64,000 nucleotides of DNA, taken from Haemophilus parainfluenzae (lineage in GTDB: Bacteria > Pseudomonadota > Gammaproteobacteria > Enterobacterales > Pasteurellaceae). The translations under genes were made by a program, and so were the position numbers. Below the pieces are notes generated by a model. The model did not search any database. It had not been told where the DNA came from and saw only the letters and a list, made by a program, of their open reading frames with translations. Where the stretch lies: positions 1 through 64,000 of the forward strand of contig NZ_QEPT01000008.1 in assembly GCF_003252755.1 (NCBI RefSeq). Direction: 5' to 3'. Below, piece by piece: positions 9,029 to 17,964 of the stretch (position 1 is the first letter of the stretch; each line of letters begins with the position of its first letter).

Positions 9029-10984
9029 TTATTTATCTAATTGAACAGGAAGAAATAAGCTTAATGGACGTTTTTTCACAATTTGACAAACTTCATGCCA
9101 AATTGGCCACCAGCTATCAATTTCCGCATTCAAAGAACGCAATGCCACCCAAAGCGTTAATGAAAAACTGACAATTAAATTAACCAAACCAATCAACAAT
9201 ACAAAACCAATGCATTGTAAAAGCAATGAATAGGTGAAATGTCCGCTCACTGCAATATAACCGACATTCGCAGATGAAAATGCCACATGACGAATATCTA
9301 ACGGAAAATGCGTTAAGTAACCCACTACACCGGTAATCCCAAGCAACATACCAAAGCAAAGATTACCAATAAGCGATCCATAATTTTCATGCATATAATT
9401 AGCAAATTTAACGCGAGTCTTTTCAGATATTAGTTTTTTCAATAACGGATGTTGGGTTAAACGCATGCGCATATTCAAATAATTGCTTCGGTTATCAAAA
9501 TAGCCCGAAATAATCCCTGAGCAAAATAACCATACACCTGCAATGGCTGCAAACCATAAGGTTCCCGCAAAAGGATCAATGCTATGCAACTGATAAGCTA
9601 TTTGATCAGCATTCATCAACGGCTCACCTGTTTTATATTGGTAACCAAACGCAATCAATGCGGCTAAGCTCATCGCAATGAGCACATTACCTAGCACAGC
9701 AATACTTTGAGAACGAAATACATCCACTAATAATTGGGCTAATTTCATATTGACGGTTTTCCCTTGAGGCGTTTTCTCAACAGCCTCAGCAAAACGGGCT
9801 GCAGTCATAGCTGGCTGTTTGGTTGCAACCGTGAAATGCAGCATAAAGATCACCATGAAACCTAAGCCGTAATTTAAGCCTTCTGCAATGCCTTTCCAGA
9901 CTTTGTCATCAATAATGCTACCTAGATAGATTTTAAATAGCGCCATCAGTGCAATTAATACACCACCACCTGCCGCAGAATAAAACATTGCCCAATACTC
10001 TTTTTTATCTCGCGTAATGTAGTGCTCGCCGTGGTCGCCCGCATTTTGGGTAATGCTACGTGAGATTAATCTTGAGCTTTGTTTCCATAATCGGGTGATG
10101 CTATGTTTTTCTGCTGCTGCACGGGCAAAACAGCCGGTTAATAACAATATTCGGCGTGGTAAATAGCGATTTGAAACAAAAATCGCCATCAAGGTTTCCA
10201 ATCGCTCTAAGGTCTGAGAAAGACGCTCCAATAAATACGCTGTATTTAAGGAAGATCCCACCACTGCCCCGCGTTTTTGCAAACGCTCAACCAATTTTTT
10301 ACATTGGCTAAACATTACCTGTAAATGGCTATCATCAAAAACAGTTGATTGGCGGCGTGCCTGTAACCAATTCACCACTTCATGGTGCAATGCCACAAAA
10401 GGGGAATCAGCATTCAACAGAGAGGGTTCCATTCGCATCAGCTCAGGATCCATATCTTCAGCTGCAATCCAAATTGAAAGCATCTCTATGGCAAATAGCC
10501 CTTCACTTTCAATATGATTTTTTAAACGTTCCCGATCTTTTTGTTCTGTATAACGGGTTAAAACGCCAAATACGCCTCGCCACGTTTTTAATGGGACGGC
10601 ATCAATCCAGCGCGCATCATTTTTATCGCTAAACAATAAATAAAAAATATCACGTAAATCATTAATATCTTTAAAAGAGGGGTTAAAACGCTCATAAATA
10701 CGCGTTTTCATTTCCTGTCCAAAACCGCCACGTGTAAGAATACCGCTGCTAATAAACAAGGGATAAAGACGTAAACCACATAACCAACCACATAATAATT
10801 TCGAAACAGAACAGCCTAATTCTTTGTCGTTCTTTAAGATAAACTTAAATAAATGTAAGGTTGGAGAAATTTTTTCTGTAGGGCTACTACGCAATAATTG
10901 ACACAGCCCTTCCACAAGACCAAAGGCATCATTTTTCTCGACTTTATTACGCAAAAATTGCGGTAAAGTATCAGGTTTTATCAT
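9029..10984 (-). CDS. SpecificRecomb-family (PF10136) multi-pass membrane protein
   Basis: This 651-residue protein belongs to the family usually named site-specific recombinase (Gcr-like). It has a mostly soluble N-terminal half (about 1-330) rich in helices. The C-terminal half has at least six hydrophobic segments, for example GGGVLIALMALFKIYLG, VLGNVLIAMSLAALIAFG and LCFGMLLGITGVVGYL. I see neither a tyrosine- nor a serine-recombinase catalytic motif, so a recombinase role is doubtful; the architecture suggests an integral membrane protein of unknown function. The start is the ATG at 10984, which has a near-perfect AAGGAGG site; an in-frame TTG 15 nt upstream lies inside that site and is ignored. 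Confidence 0.75.
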   Translation of the reverse strand: MIKPDTLPQFLRNKVEKNDAFGLVEGLCQLLRSSPTEKISPTLHLFKFILKNDKELGCSVSKLLCGWLCGLRLYPLFISSGILTRGGFGQEMKTRIYERFNPSFKDINDLRDIFYLLFSDKNDARWIDAVPLKTWRGVFGVLTRYTEQKDRERLKNHIESEGLFAIEMLSIWIAAEDMDPELMRMEPSLLNADSPFVALHHEVVNWLQARRQSTVFDDSHLQVMFSQCKKLVERLQKRGAVVGSSLNTAYLLERLSQTLERLETLMAIFVSNRYLPRRILLLTGCFARAAAEKHSITRLWKQSSRLISRSITQNAGDHGEHYITRDKKEYWAMFYSAAGGGVLIALMALFKIYLGSIIDDKVWKGIAEGLNYGLGFMVIFMLHFTVATKQPAMTAARFAEAVEKTPQGKTVNMKLAQLLVDVFRSQSIAVLGNVLIAMSLAALIAFGYQYKTGEPLMNADQIAYQLHSIDPFAGTLWFAAIAGVWLFCSGIISGYFDNRSNYLNMRMRLTQHPLLKKLISEKTRVKFANYMHENYGSLIGNLCFGMLLGITGVVGYLTHFPLDIRHVAFSSANVGYIAVSGHFTYSLLLQCIGFVLLIGLVNLIVSFSLTLWVALRSLNAEIDSWWPIWHEVCQIVKKRPLSLFLPVQLDK

Positions 10985-11093
10985 GCTTTCCTCCTTCAAT
11001 CGTTTATATTCAAAGAGTAAAGATTATACAGATCTGTTAGGAAAAATAAAATGAAAGGAAAAGTGCGGTCAATTTTGAAAGGATTTTAAAAGA

Positions 11094-11119
11094 AAAGGCG
11101 TATGCTTCCATACGCCTTT
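11094..11119 (-). terminator. afu operon terminator
   Basis: AAAGGCGTATG and CATACGCCTTT form a perfect 11-bp stem with a 4-nt loop. On the minus strand the stem is followed by TCTTTTAAAA. It lies 10 bp after the afuC stop codon. Confidence 0.85.
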
Positions 11120-11128
11120 GAATTGATA

Positions 11129-12181
11129 TTATTTCTCTTTCTTCAACAAGAAAATACCTTGTTCAGAGAAGTTCACATAAGCTTGTTTGAGATCAGCATT
11201 AAAGTCTTCTGGTTTGGTATTAATGAGCAATTCTTTGCCTGCCCAAATTGCCACCACTTCCCAGTGGTTACCCATATAGACTGCACTCTTGATTTCACAT
11301 CGTTGTGCTGCCTCGCCTTCTGCTTTTAAGTAAATCGCTTCAGGACGAACGCCCACTAAGCATTCACCATCCGGTAAATTGAATTGCGCCGCATTGCTTA
11401 ATGGTAATTTATAACCATTCACGTCAATGGTGTTATTTTCTAATTTACCTTCAAAGATGCTTGATTCTCCCATGAAGTTTGCAAGAAATAAAGAATTTGG
11501 ACGCAAATAAAGCTCTTTTGCTGGCGCTTTTTGCATGATTTTACCTTTATTCATCACAATAACTTCATCAGATACCGCAAATGCTTCAGTTTGGTCATGA
11601 GTCACATAAAGTGAGGTAATACCTAAACTTTGTTGTAGTTCACGGATTTTTTCACGCATGGAACGACGTAAGTTTGCATCCAAGTTACTTAATGGTTCAT
11701 CAAAAAGTAATACTTTTGGTTTTAACACTAACGCACGTGCTAATGCCACACGTTGTTGTTGACCACCCGAAATTTGATCCACGAAACGATCTTCGAAACC
11801 CGCTAAGTCAACTAACTCTAACGCTTCTTTTACACGTTTAGCACGTTCTTCTTTGCTCACTCCTTGCATACGTAAACCATAGCCTACGTTATCACCGATA
11901 CTCATGTGTGGGAATAACGCATAAGATTGGAATACGATACAAATATCACGATTTTGAATGGATGATTTGGTTACATCTTCACCATCAATAAAAATTTGAC
12001 CTGAAGTTGGGTTTTCTAAACCTGCCACTAAACGTAACACAGTGGTTTTACCACAACCGGATGGCCCTAATAAGGTCACCATGGTGCCACGTTTAATGGT
12101 TAAATCTAAATTATCAATGACTGTGGATTTACCAAAAGATTTAGTGATATTTTTTAATACTAAGAAATCATTATTACTCAT
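11129..12181 (-). CDS. afuC: AfuC-type ABC transporter ATP-binding protein
   Basis: This is the cytoplasmic ATPase of the importer encoded by the upstream genes. The 350-residue protein has Walker [10 protein letters not shown] near residue 40, the Q-loop in FQSYALFPH, the signature ISGGQQQR, Walker [13 protein letters not shown], the H-loop YVTHDQTEA and a C-terminal TOBE-like regulatory domain (about 240-340). Databases often call such proteins ferric-iron subunits. The A. pleuropneumoniae AfuABC system, to which this is related, was shown to import hexose and heptose phosphates. It is the last gene of afuA-afuA-afuB-afuC. Confidence 0.88.
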   Translation of the reverse strand: MSNNDFLVLKNITKSFGKSTVIDNLDLTIKRGTMVTLLGPSGCGKTTVLRLVAGLENPTSGQIFIDGEDVTKSSIQNRDICIVFQSYALFPHMSIGDNVGYGLRMQGVSKEERAKRVKEALELVDLAGFEDRFVDQISGGQQQRVALARALVLKPKVLLFDEPLSNLDANLRRSMREKIRELQQSLGITSLYVTHDQTEAFAVSDEVIVMNKGKIMQKAPAKELYLRPNSLFLANFMGESSIFEGKLENNTIDVNGYKLPLSNAAQFNLPDGECLVGVRPEAIYLKAEGEAAQRCEIKSAVYMGNHWEVVAIWAGKELLINTKPEDFNADLKQAYVNFSEQGIFLLKKEK

Positions 12182-12205
12182 AATATTTACCTACAACTTA
12201 ACGAG

Positions 12206-14263
12206 TTAATTCATTTTTTTCGCTTTAGAACGGGAAATTCGGGTATCACCCACAATCCAGTCAAAGAATAAAATAATGGCCATCATCACGATGATTAAAA
12301 TCGAACCGTATGCGATAGCAACACCATATTCACCATCTTCTACACGGTTTAAAATATAGGCTGTTGCCACGCGTGTATCAGCGGTGACTAAGAAGATAAT
12401 CGCACTTACGGTGGTCATCGCACGAACAAAGCTGGTAACCAATGCAGAAAGTAACGCTGGTTTTAACAATGGTAAAACGATAAACCATAATGTTTTCCAT
12501 GAGCTACCTTTTAAAGAAAGAGATGCTTCATCGAGTGATTTATCTAATTGACCAAGACCTGCAATCGCTGCACGCATACCGATTGGTAAATCACGCATTA
12601 CCATTGAAATGATCACGATAATGCTGGTGCCTGTAATGTAAAGTGGCGCATTGTTAAAGGCTAAAATATAAGATACCCCTGCAACAGTTCCTGGTACGGC
12701 GAAGCAAAGCATGGTTAAGAACTCAAGAGATTTTTTACCTTGGAAATCTTTACGCACCACAATATACGCAATTAATAAACCGAAAAGTGCGGTCAATGGT
12801 GCGGCAATTCCTGCGTAAATTAAGGTATTAATCAATGATGGCCATGCCCCATCGCTTAAGCCTTGTCCGAATAACATCGCATAGTTTTTCAAGGTTAAGG
12901 TGTAATCCACACCCCAGTTTACTGTGAAACTACCGTAGAAAATACTGCCGTATAACGCTAAGTTAAAGAGTACCCAGAAGCCAAGCATACCGATGATGGT
13001 GTATTTCAAGCCAGTTGGTAAATCTTGCACGTCACCACGATAGGATTTGCCTGAAACGGTCACATAAGAACGGTTACCAATCCAAATATATTGGATGATA
13101 AATACGGCTAATGAGAAGATTAAAAGCATCGAACCTAAAGTACTTGCTGACGCATAATCTAATTGTGAGCCTGCAATATAGAAGTAGATTTGTGTCGCGA
13201 TTACGTCAAAGCTACCCCCCAATACTAACGGGTTACTAAAGTCCGCTAAGGATTGGATAAACACGATTAAGAATGAGTTTGCCAATGCCGGACGTAGTAA
13301 TGGGAAAATGATATTGAAGAATGTTTGGTAACGATTTGCACGCAAGGTGTAAGATGCTTCTTCAATTGACGGGTGAACAGATTTTAATGCCCCATCTAAA
13401 ATCATGAATGAAATCGGCGCAAAAGCCAGAATCTGTGCAATCGCAATCCCGTTGAACCCGTATAACCAGTTATGGTTCTCAAATCCAAATGTTGAGGATA
13501 AGAACTCAGTTACATAACCTGAACGGCCAAGCATCAATGTTACCCCTAAACCCACAACAAACGGTGGTGTGACGATTGGTAAAATAGAGAAAATTTTACC
13601 AATGAATGCCGTTCTACGTGCAATACGGGTAGTATAAAGCGCAAATGCCAAACCGAAAATGGTTGATACGATACCTACAAAGCCCGATAAGAATAACGAG
13701 TTACTAATAACACGTACAATGTAGCTTTGAGTCAAAATTCGCATCACTTGTTGTGGTGCAAAAGTCTCACCGTCATAGAACATGGAGACAAAGATCGCCA
13801 ATGTTGGATAAACGATGAAGAAGAAAATTAATAAGATAATGCAAAGCAAAGAGGCAATAATAAATTTATCCCCTTGCATTACCTGCAATTTTGCAAAAGA
13901 AAACGTCGCCAATGCGGTTAAACTCGCAATTAATACAATCACAGAGTATCCTAGGCTGACTTTATAAATGGTCGCACTGACGAAGATAAACAACGTCGCA
14001 GCGGCAATAAGATAAAGTTCCACTTTCGCTTGCGTAGCCCTCGGTAATTTAAGATAAGGTACTAAACCGTATAAAAGAATCGGTAAAAACCATAAGACCG
14101 TAATATTTAACGAAGACCAACCCATTGCATCATAATATTCATCACTAGTACTCTCAAACAAGCCGTAATCTAATGCATGAGAAGGAAGAAGAAGAAATGC
14201 AATCACTGCAAGAATTATCCAAAAATTGGCTGATTGGATAATAGGACGTTTATTTGCGTTCAT
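12206..14263 (-). CDS. afuB: AfuB-type fused ABC transporter permease
   Basis: This 685-residue inner-membrane protein carries two permease units in one chain. Each has an EAA-type coupling loop: EEASYTLRANRYQTFFNIIFP near 305 and DEASLSLKGSSWKTLWFIVLP near 580. An extra N-terminal block of hydrophobic segments (about 13-150) makes it longer than HitB (506 residues), as in AfuB of A. pleuropneumoniae. Start choice: the ATG at 14263 has GAGG 4 nt upstream, whereas the in-frame ATG at 14275 precedes that site. A hairpin at 14286-14315 separates it from afuA. Confidence 0.87.
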   Translation of the reverse strand: MNANKRPIIQSANFWIILAVIAFLLLPSHALDYGLFESTSDEYYDAMGWSSLNITVLWFLPILLYGLVPYLKLPRATQAKVELYLIAAATLFIFVSATIYKVSLGYSVIVLIASLTALATFSFAKLQVMQGDKFIIASLLCIILLIFFFIVYPTLAIFVSMFYDGETFAPQQVMRILTQSYIVRVISNSLFLSGFVGIVSTIFGLAFALYTTRIARRTAFIGKIFSILPIVTPPFVVGLGVTLMLGRSGYVTEFLSSTFGFENHNWLYGFNGIAIAQILAFAPISFMILDGALKSVHPSIEEASYTLRANRYQTFFNIIFPLLRPALANSFLIVFIQSLADFSNPLVLGGSFDVIATQIYFYIAGSQLDYASASTLGSMLLIFSLAVFIIQYIWIGNRSYVTVSGKSYRGDVQDLPTGLKYTIIGMLGFWVLFNLALYGSIFYGSFTVNWGVDYTLTLKNYAMLFGQGLSDGAWPSLINTLIYAGIAAPLTALFGLLIAYIVVRKDFQGKKSLEFLTMLCFAVPGTVAGVSYILAFNNAPLYITGTSIIVIISMVMRDLPIGMRAAIAGLGQLDKSLDEASLSLKGSSWKTLWFIVLPLLKPALLSALVTSFVRAMTTVSAIIFLVTADTRVATAYILNRVEDGEYGVAIAYGSILIIVMMAIILFFDWIVGDTRISRSKAKKMN

Positions 14264-14285
14264 ACAACCTCGCATAAAAGAAAAA

Positions 14286-14315
14286 AGCGAAATAATACAA
14301 TAGCTATTATTTCGC
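14286..14315 (-). terminator. Intra-operon hairpin between afuA and afuB (attenuator)
   Basis: AGCGAAATAAT and ATTATTTCGCT form a perfect 11-bp stem. On the minus strand it is followed by a T-run (TTTTTTCTTTT), giving an intrinsic terminator shape. Being inside the operon, it likely lets only part of the transcripts reach afuB and afuC. Confidence 0.7.
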
Positions 14316-14328
14316 TATGTATACATCA

Positions 14329-15366
14329 TTATTTTGCTAATTTAACATCATCAACCCATTTTGTGATCAAACGTTTACGTAAATCACTTGAGCCGTATTT
14401 GTCAAAATCATAATTAATTAAATTGATGGATTTAAAATCAAGCGCATAAGGCGATTGCTCAGCGGTACTATTGGTTAAAATAGAATATGCTTCCCCTTTT
14501 TTCCAGGTTAACTCTTGCGCTTCTTTTGATAATGCCCAATCCACAAATAATTTCGCATTTTCAAGGTTTCTTGCACCTTTAATAATGCTCACGCCACCAA
14601 TTTCATAGCCTGTACCTTCGCAAGGAACAACTAATTCAACTGGTGCGCCTTTTGCTTTCTCTAAAGAATATTCATGTAAAAAACCAATTCCGATTGCGGT
14701 TTCACCACGCGCTGTATTACGGGTTGCGGTGTTACCGGATTTGGTATATTGGGAAACGTTTTTATTGAGTTCTTTGAGATATTTGAATGCTTCATCCTCG
14801 CCCCAAAGTTGGATATAGGTGGCTAATTGTGTATAACCTGTTCCAGAACTTTGTGGATCAGCTGCTTGGATCTCATTACGGTACGCAGGATCGGCTAGAT
14901 CTTTCCAACATTTTGGTGTCGGCAAATTGAGTTTTTTCAAACGTTCTGGGTTAATACCGAAGCCTAATACACCGAGATAAATCGCGGAGGAATAGTTGCC
15001 TTTAATTTTAGCTGGGTCTCTAAACTGTTCAGGAATTTGTGCAAGATTTGGTGACTTATACGCTTCAAGTAAGCCCATTTCACCCGCTTGAGAATGCGGA
15101 TCAAGCGTACCGCCATACCACACATCCCCTTGAGGGTTGTCTTTCTCAGCATCAATTTTGGCTAAAATTGTGCCTGTACCACCACGGATAAAACTAGTTT
15201 TGATTCCGTATTTTTTCTCAAAAGCCATGGTTTCTTGCTCGCACATCGTATTTTGTGCACTACAATAAACCACTAAACGACCTTCTGCAGCAGATGCGTG
15301 AGAGCTTAGCAACACGCCACCAAATACAACACCAGAAAGTGCTAAAGCAACGTTAGACATTTTCAT
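14329..15366 (-). CDS. afuA: AfuA-type periplasmic substrate-binding protein, copy 1
   Basis: This 345-residue protein has a signal peptide (about 1-27, cut near ASA-AEG) and the fold of FbpA/AfuA binding proteins: GRLVVYCSAQ at the N-terminus, then FIRGGTGT, DVWYGGTLDP, and ADPQSSGTGYT. It lacks the adjacent Tyr-Tyr pair that binds iron in FbpA/HitA and instead has GFLHEYSLEK at that place. That pattern fits the sugar-phosphate-binding AfuA of A. pleuropneumoniae. It lies downstream of a second, closely related copy and 5' to afuB. The start ATG has AGGAG 7 nt upstream. Confidence 0.88.
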   Translation of the reverse strand: MKMSNVALALSGVVFGGVLLSSHASAAEGRLVVYCSAQNTMCEQETMAFEKKYGIKTSFIRGGTGTILAKIDAEKDNPQGDVWYGGTLDPHSQAGEMGLLEAYKSPNLAQIPEQFRDPAKIKGNYSSAIYLGVLGFGINPERLKKLNLPTPKCWKDLADPAYRNEIQAADPQSSGTGYTQLATYIQLWGEDEAFKYLKELNKNVSQYTKSGNTATRNTARGETAIGIGFLHEYSLEKAKGAPVELVVPCEGTGYEIGGVSIIKGARNLENAKLFVDWALSKEAQELTWKKGEAYSILTNSTAEQSPYALDFKSINLINYDFDKYGSSDLRKRLITKWVDDVKLAK

Positions 15367-15456
15367 TGGTCCACTCCTGTGTTTATAAAATAAGATAAGC
15401 TAATACGCTCATCGTAGAAACCCACGTAAAAATCTATCTAGTGGGGCTAAAATGGT

Positions 15457-15498
15457 AAAAGTGCGGTCAAAAAATCTCATGTTTTTCAACCGCACTTT
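15457..15498 (-). terminator. Hairpin between the two tandem afuA genes (paired uptake signals)
   Basis: AAAAGTGCGGT and ACCGCACTTT face each other, and an inner CAAAAA/TTTTT pairing extends the stem. It lies just after the stop codon of the first-transcribed binding-protein gene, so it should reduce readthrough into the second copy. Confidence 0.7.
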
Positions 15499-15503
15499 AA
15501 ACA

Positions 15504-16544
15504 TTATTTCGCTAATTTAACGTCTTGAACCCATTTTTCAATTAAGGCTTTGCGTTGTTCGGTTGCACCGTATTTTTCAAAGTCATAATTGATGAGGTTA
15601 AGTTTATTTGGATCAAACGCAGTTGGTGATTGTTCCGCTGTGGTGTTAGTTAAGATTTGTAAAGAGTCACCTTGTTTCCACGCTAACTCTTGACCTTCTT
15701 TAGATAATGCCCAATCCACGAATAATTTTGCGTTATCGATGTTACGCGCACCTTTTAAGATACTTACGCCACCTAACTCGTAGCCCGTACCTTCACAAGG
15801 TACCACTAATTCCAACGGCGCACCTTGACGTTTTTCAAGTGCGTAATCGTGTAAGAAACCGATACCTACCGCAGTTTCACCACGTGCCGCATTACGAGAT
15901 GGAGTGACACCTGATTTGGTGTATTGCGATACGTTTGGATGTAATGCTTTTAAGAAATCAAAGGCTTTTTCTTCGCCCCAAAGTTGAACGAAAGTAGCCA
16001 ACGCAGTGTATGCTGTACCTGCACTTTGTGGGTCAGCAATTTGCACTTCGCCTTTTAAGCGAGGATCAGTTAAATCTTTCCAGCATTTTGGTACTTCTTT
16101 AATACCTAATTTTGCTAAACGCTCGGTATTCACACCAAAACCTAAGATACCCATGTAAATAGCGGATACATAATGTCCTTTGGTTTTCGCTGGATCACGG
16201 AAACGTTCAACAATTTCATCAATGTGTTTAGATTTATAAGGTTCGATTAAACCCAACTCTGCCGCTTGAGCTTGAGGGTCGAATGTACCACCAAACCAAA
16301 CGTCTGCTTGAGGGTTATTTTTTTCCGCTTCAACTTTTGCAAACGTACTGCCTGAACCGTTGCGAATGAATGAAGTTTTCACATCATATTTTTCGCCAAA
16401 CGCTTTGGTTGTCGTTTCACAAAGAATGTTAGTCGCACTACAATACACCACTAAACGCCCTTGAGCATTAACGGCTGATGATGTCATGAAGCCTGCTGCT
16501 AAAAGTGCGGTTGAAATGGAGAGAGAAATTTTATTCATTTTCAT
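15504..16544 (-). CDS. afuA: AfuA-type periplasmic substrate-binding protein, copy 2 (first in operon)
   Basis: This 346-residue tandem paralogue of the next gene is clearly the same family throughout. It has a signal peptide (about 1-28), GRLVVYCSAT, FIRNGSGSTFAK, DVWFGGTFDP, ADPQSAGTAYT, and GFLHDYALEK with His232-Asp233 of the precursor. That position is near mature 204-205, where I recall AfuA ligand residues. No Tyr-Tyr iron motif is present. It is promoter-proximal: its ATG has GAGGAG 6 nt upstream, and a CRP-type site lies 75 bp before it. Sugar-phosphate binding is inferred from family resemblance. Confidence 0.88.
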   Translation of the reverse strand: MKMNKISLSISTALLAAGFMTSSAVNAQGRLVVYCSATNILCETTTKAFGEKYDVKTSFIRNGSGSTFAKVEAEKNNPQADVWFGGTFDPQAQAAELGLIEPYKSKHIDEIVERFRDPAKTKGHYVSAIYMGILGFGVNTERLAKLGIKEVPKCWKDLTDPRLKGEVQIADPQSAGTAYTALATFVQLWGEEKAFDFLKALHPNVSQYTKSGVTPSRNAARGETAVGIGFLHDYALEKRQGAPLELVVPCEGTGYELGGVSILKGARNIDNAKLFVDWALSKEGQELAWKQGDSLQILTNTTAEQSPTAFDPNKLNLINYDFEKYGATEQRKALIEKWVQDVKLAK

Positions 16545-16591
16545 CGTACACTCCTCATAAATAACACTGATGAAATAATAAAAACGAGCAC

Positions 16592-16634
16592 ATCGTAAGC
16601 GAAAACGAAAAAAAATTCCGTGAACTACTTCACA
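16592..16634 (-). promoter_or_regulatory. Probable CRP-dependent promoter of the afu operon
   Basis: CGTGAACTACTTCACA (16619-16634) matches the CRP consensus TGTGA-N6-TCACA at 9 of 10 fixed bases. On the minus strand a -10-like TACGAT (16592-16597) lies so that the CRP centre falls about 41 bp upstream of the expected start near 16585, the class II arrangement. No Fur-like site is seen in 16545-16729. Confidence 0.65.
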
Positions 16635-16686
16635 AATTTAAAAAATTTAAATAAAAAAGAAAGATGAATTTAAACTGATTTTTCTT

Positions 16687-16692
16687 TATAAT
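16687..16692 (+). promoter_or_regulatory. Likely -10 element of the udk promoter
   Basis: A perfect TATAAT is followed by CCCC and lies about 38 bp before the udk ATG. No good -35 is visible 16-18 bp upstream. The divergent afu promoter and its CRP site lie just to the left. Confidence 0.45.
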
Positions 16693-16729
16693 CCCCATAA
16701 TTTTTACCTTCCGTTTTTGAGGACGTTCC

Positions 16730-17371
16730 ATGTCAAACTCATCTTGTATTATCATCGCCATCACGGGTGCATCCGCTTCAGGCAAAAGCTCCATTGCTTC
16801 CACCGTTCATAAAGAACTTTGCAACGACTTAGGTTGTGAAGAAATTGGGATTATTGCTGAAGACAGCTACTATAAAGATCAAAGCCATTTAGAGATGAGT
16901 GAGCGAGTAAAAACCAACTATGACCACCCGAGTTCAATGGACAGAGATTTACTTATTCAACACTTAAAAGACTTAAAAAACGGAACTGCTGTGGATGTTC
17001 CTGTCTACAGTTATGTTGAGCATACCAGAACAGGCGAAACCAAACACTTCACCCCGAAAAAAATTGTTATTTTAGAAGGCATCTTATTGCTTACTGATGA
17101 GCGAGTTCGCCAATTAGCCGATATTTCTGTGTTCGTGGATACGCCATTAGACATTTGTTTTATCCGTCGTTTACAACGTGATATGGAAGAACGTGGTCGT
17201 TCATTACAATCTGTGATTGATCAATATCGTGCAACTGTGCGCCCAATGTTTATGCAATTTATCGAACCATCAAAACAATATGCGGATATCGTGATTCCGC
17301 GCGGTGGTAAAAACCGTATTGCGATTAATATGTTAAAAGCTCAAATTCTTCATTTATTAAACCAAAAATAG
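16730..17371 (+). CDS. udk: Uridine/cytidine kinase
   Basis: Udk phosphorylates uridine and cytidine to UMP and CMP in pyrimidine salvage. The 213-residue length equals the E. coli enzyme. Walker A is GASASGKS (13-20); further conserved motifs are [16 protein letters not shown] and [13 protein letters not shown]. It is followed 8 bp later by dcd on the same strand, so two pyrimidine nucleotide genes form an operon. Confidence 0.97.
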   Translation: MSNSSCIIIAITGASASGKSSIASTVHKELCNDLGCEEIGIIAEDSYYKDQSHLEMSERVKTNYDHPSSMDRDLLIQHLKDLKNGTAVDVPVYSYVEHTRTGETKHFTPKKIVILEGILLLTDERVRQLADISVFVDTPLDICFIRRLQRDMEERGRSLQSVIDQYRATVRPMFMQFIEPSKQYADIVIPRGGKNRIAINMLKAQILHLLNQK

Positions 17372-17379
17372 GAAAAATC

Positions 17380-17961
17380 ATGCGTCTTTGCGATACCGAT
17401 ATCGAACGCTATCTAGATGATGGCATTATTTCTTTAACGCCTCGTCCTGAAAATGACAAAATCAATGGGGCAACCATTGATGTGCGTTTAGGCAATTCAT
17501 TTCGCGTATTTCGTGAACATTCCGCACCTTATATTGATTTAAGTGGCCCGAAAGAAGAAGTCTCTGCTCAACTTGAATCAGTAATGAGTGACGAAATTAT
17601 TATCGGTGATGATGAAGCCTTCTTCTTACATCCTGGTATGTTGGCATTAGCAACCACATTGGAGTCAGTGAAACTCCCTGCCAATATTATCGGTTGGCTA
17701 GATGGTCGTTCTTCACTTGCTCGTTTAGGTTTAATGGTACATGTAACCGCACATCGTATCGATCCAGGTTGGGAAGGCAAAATTGTGTTGGAATTCTATA
17801 ACTCCGGCAAATTACCTTTAGCATTACGTCCTAATATGGTGATTGGTGCTTTAAGTTTTGAAGTATTAAGTGGCCCGGCAGCACGCCCTTACACCAGCCG
17901 TAAAGATGCGAAATATAAACATCAGCAAAATGCGGTAGCGAGCCGAATTAATGAGGATTAA
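17380..17961 (+). CDS. dcd: dCTP deaminase
   Basis: Dcd deaminates dCTP to dUTP, the main source of dUMP for dTMP synthesis in enteric-type bacteria. The 193-residue protein has the same length as the E. coli enzyme. It shows the trimeric dUTPase-like core motifs [11 protein letters not shown] and [15 protein letters not shown], the latter holding the catalytic glutamate. It is translated 8 bp after udk and 3 bp before the AsmA-like gene. Confidence 0.97.
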   Translation: MRLCDTDIERYLDDGIISLTPRPENDKINGATIDVRLGNSFRVFREHSAPYIDLSGPKEEVSAQLESVMSDEIIIGDDEAFFLHPGMLALATTLESVKLPANIIGWLDGRSSLARLGLMVHVTAHRIDPGWEGKIVLEFYNSGKLPLALRPNMVIGALSFEVLSGPAARPYTSRKDAKYKHQQNAVASRINED

Positions 17962-17964
17962 TCA

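Noticed and set aside
11129-16544. Ferric-iron uptake role for the afu operon
   Set aside because: The binding proteins lack the Tyr-Tyr iron ligands, there is no Fur box, and a CRP site is present; the hit operon has the true iron features.
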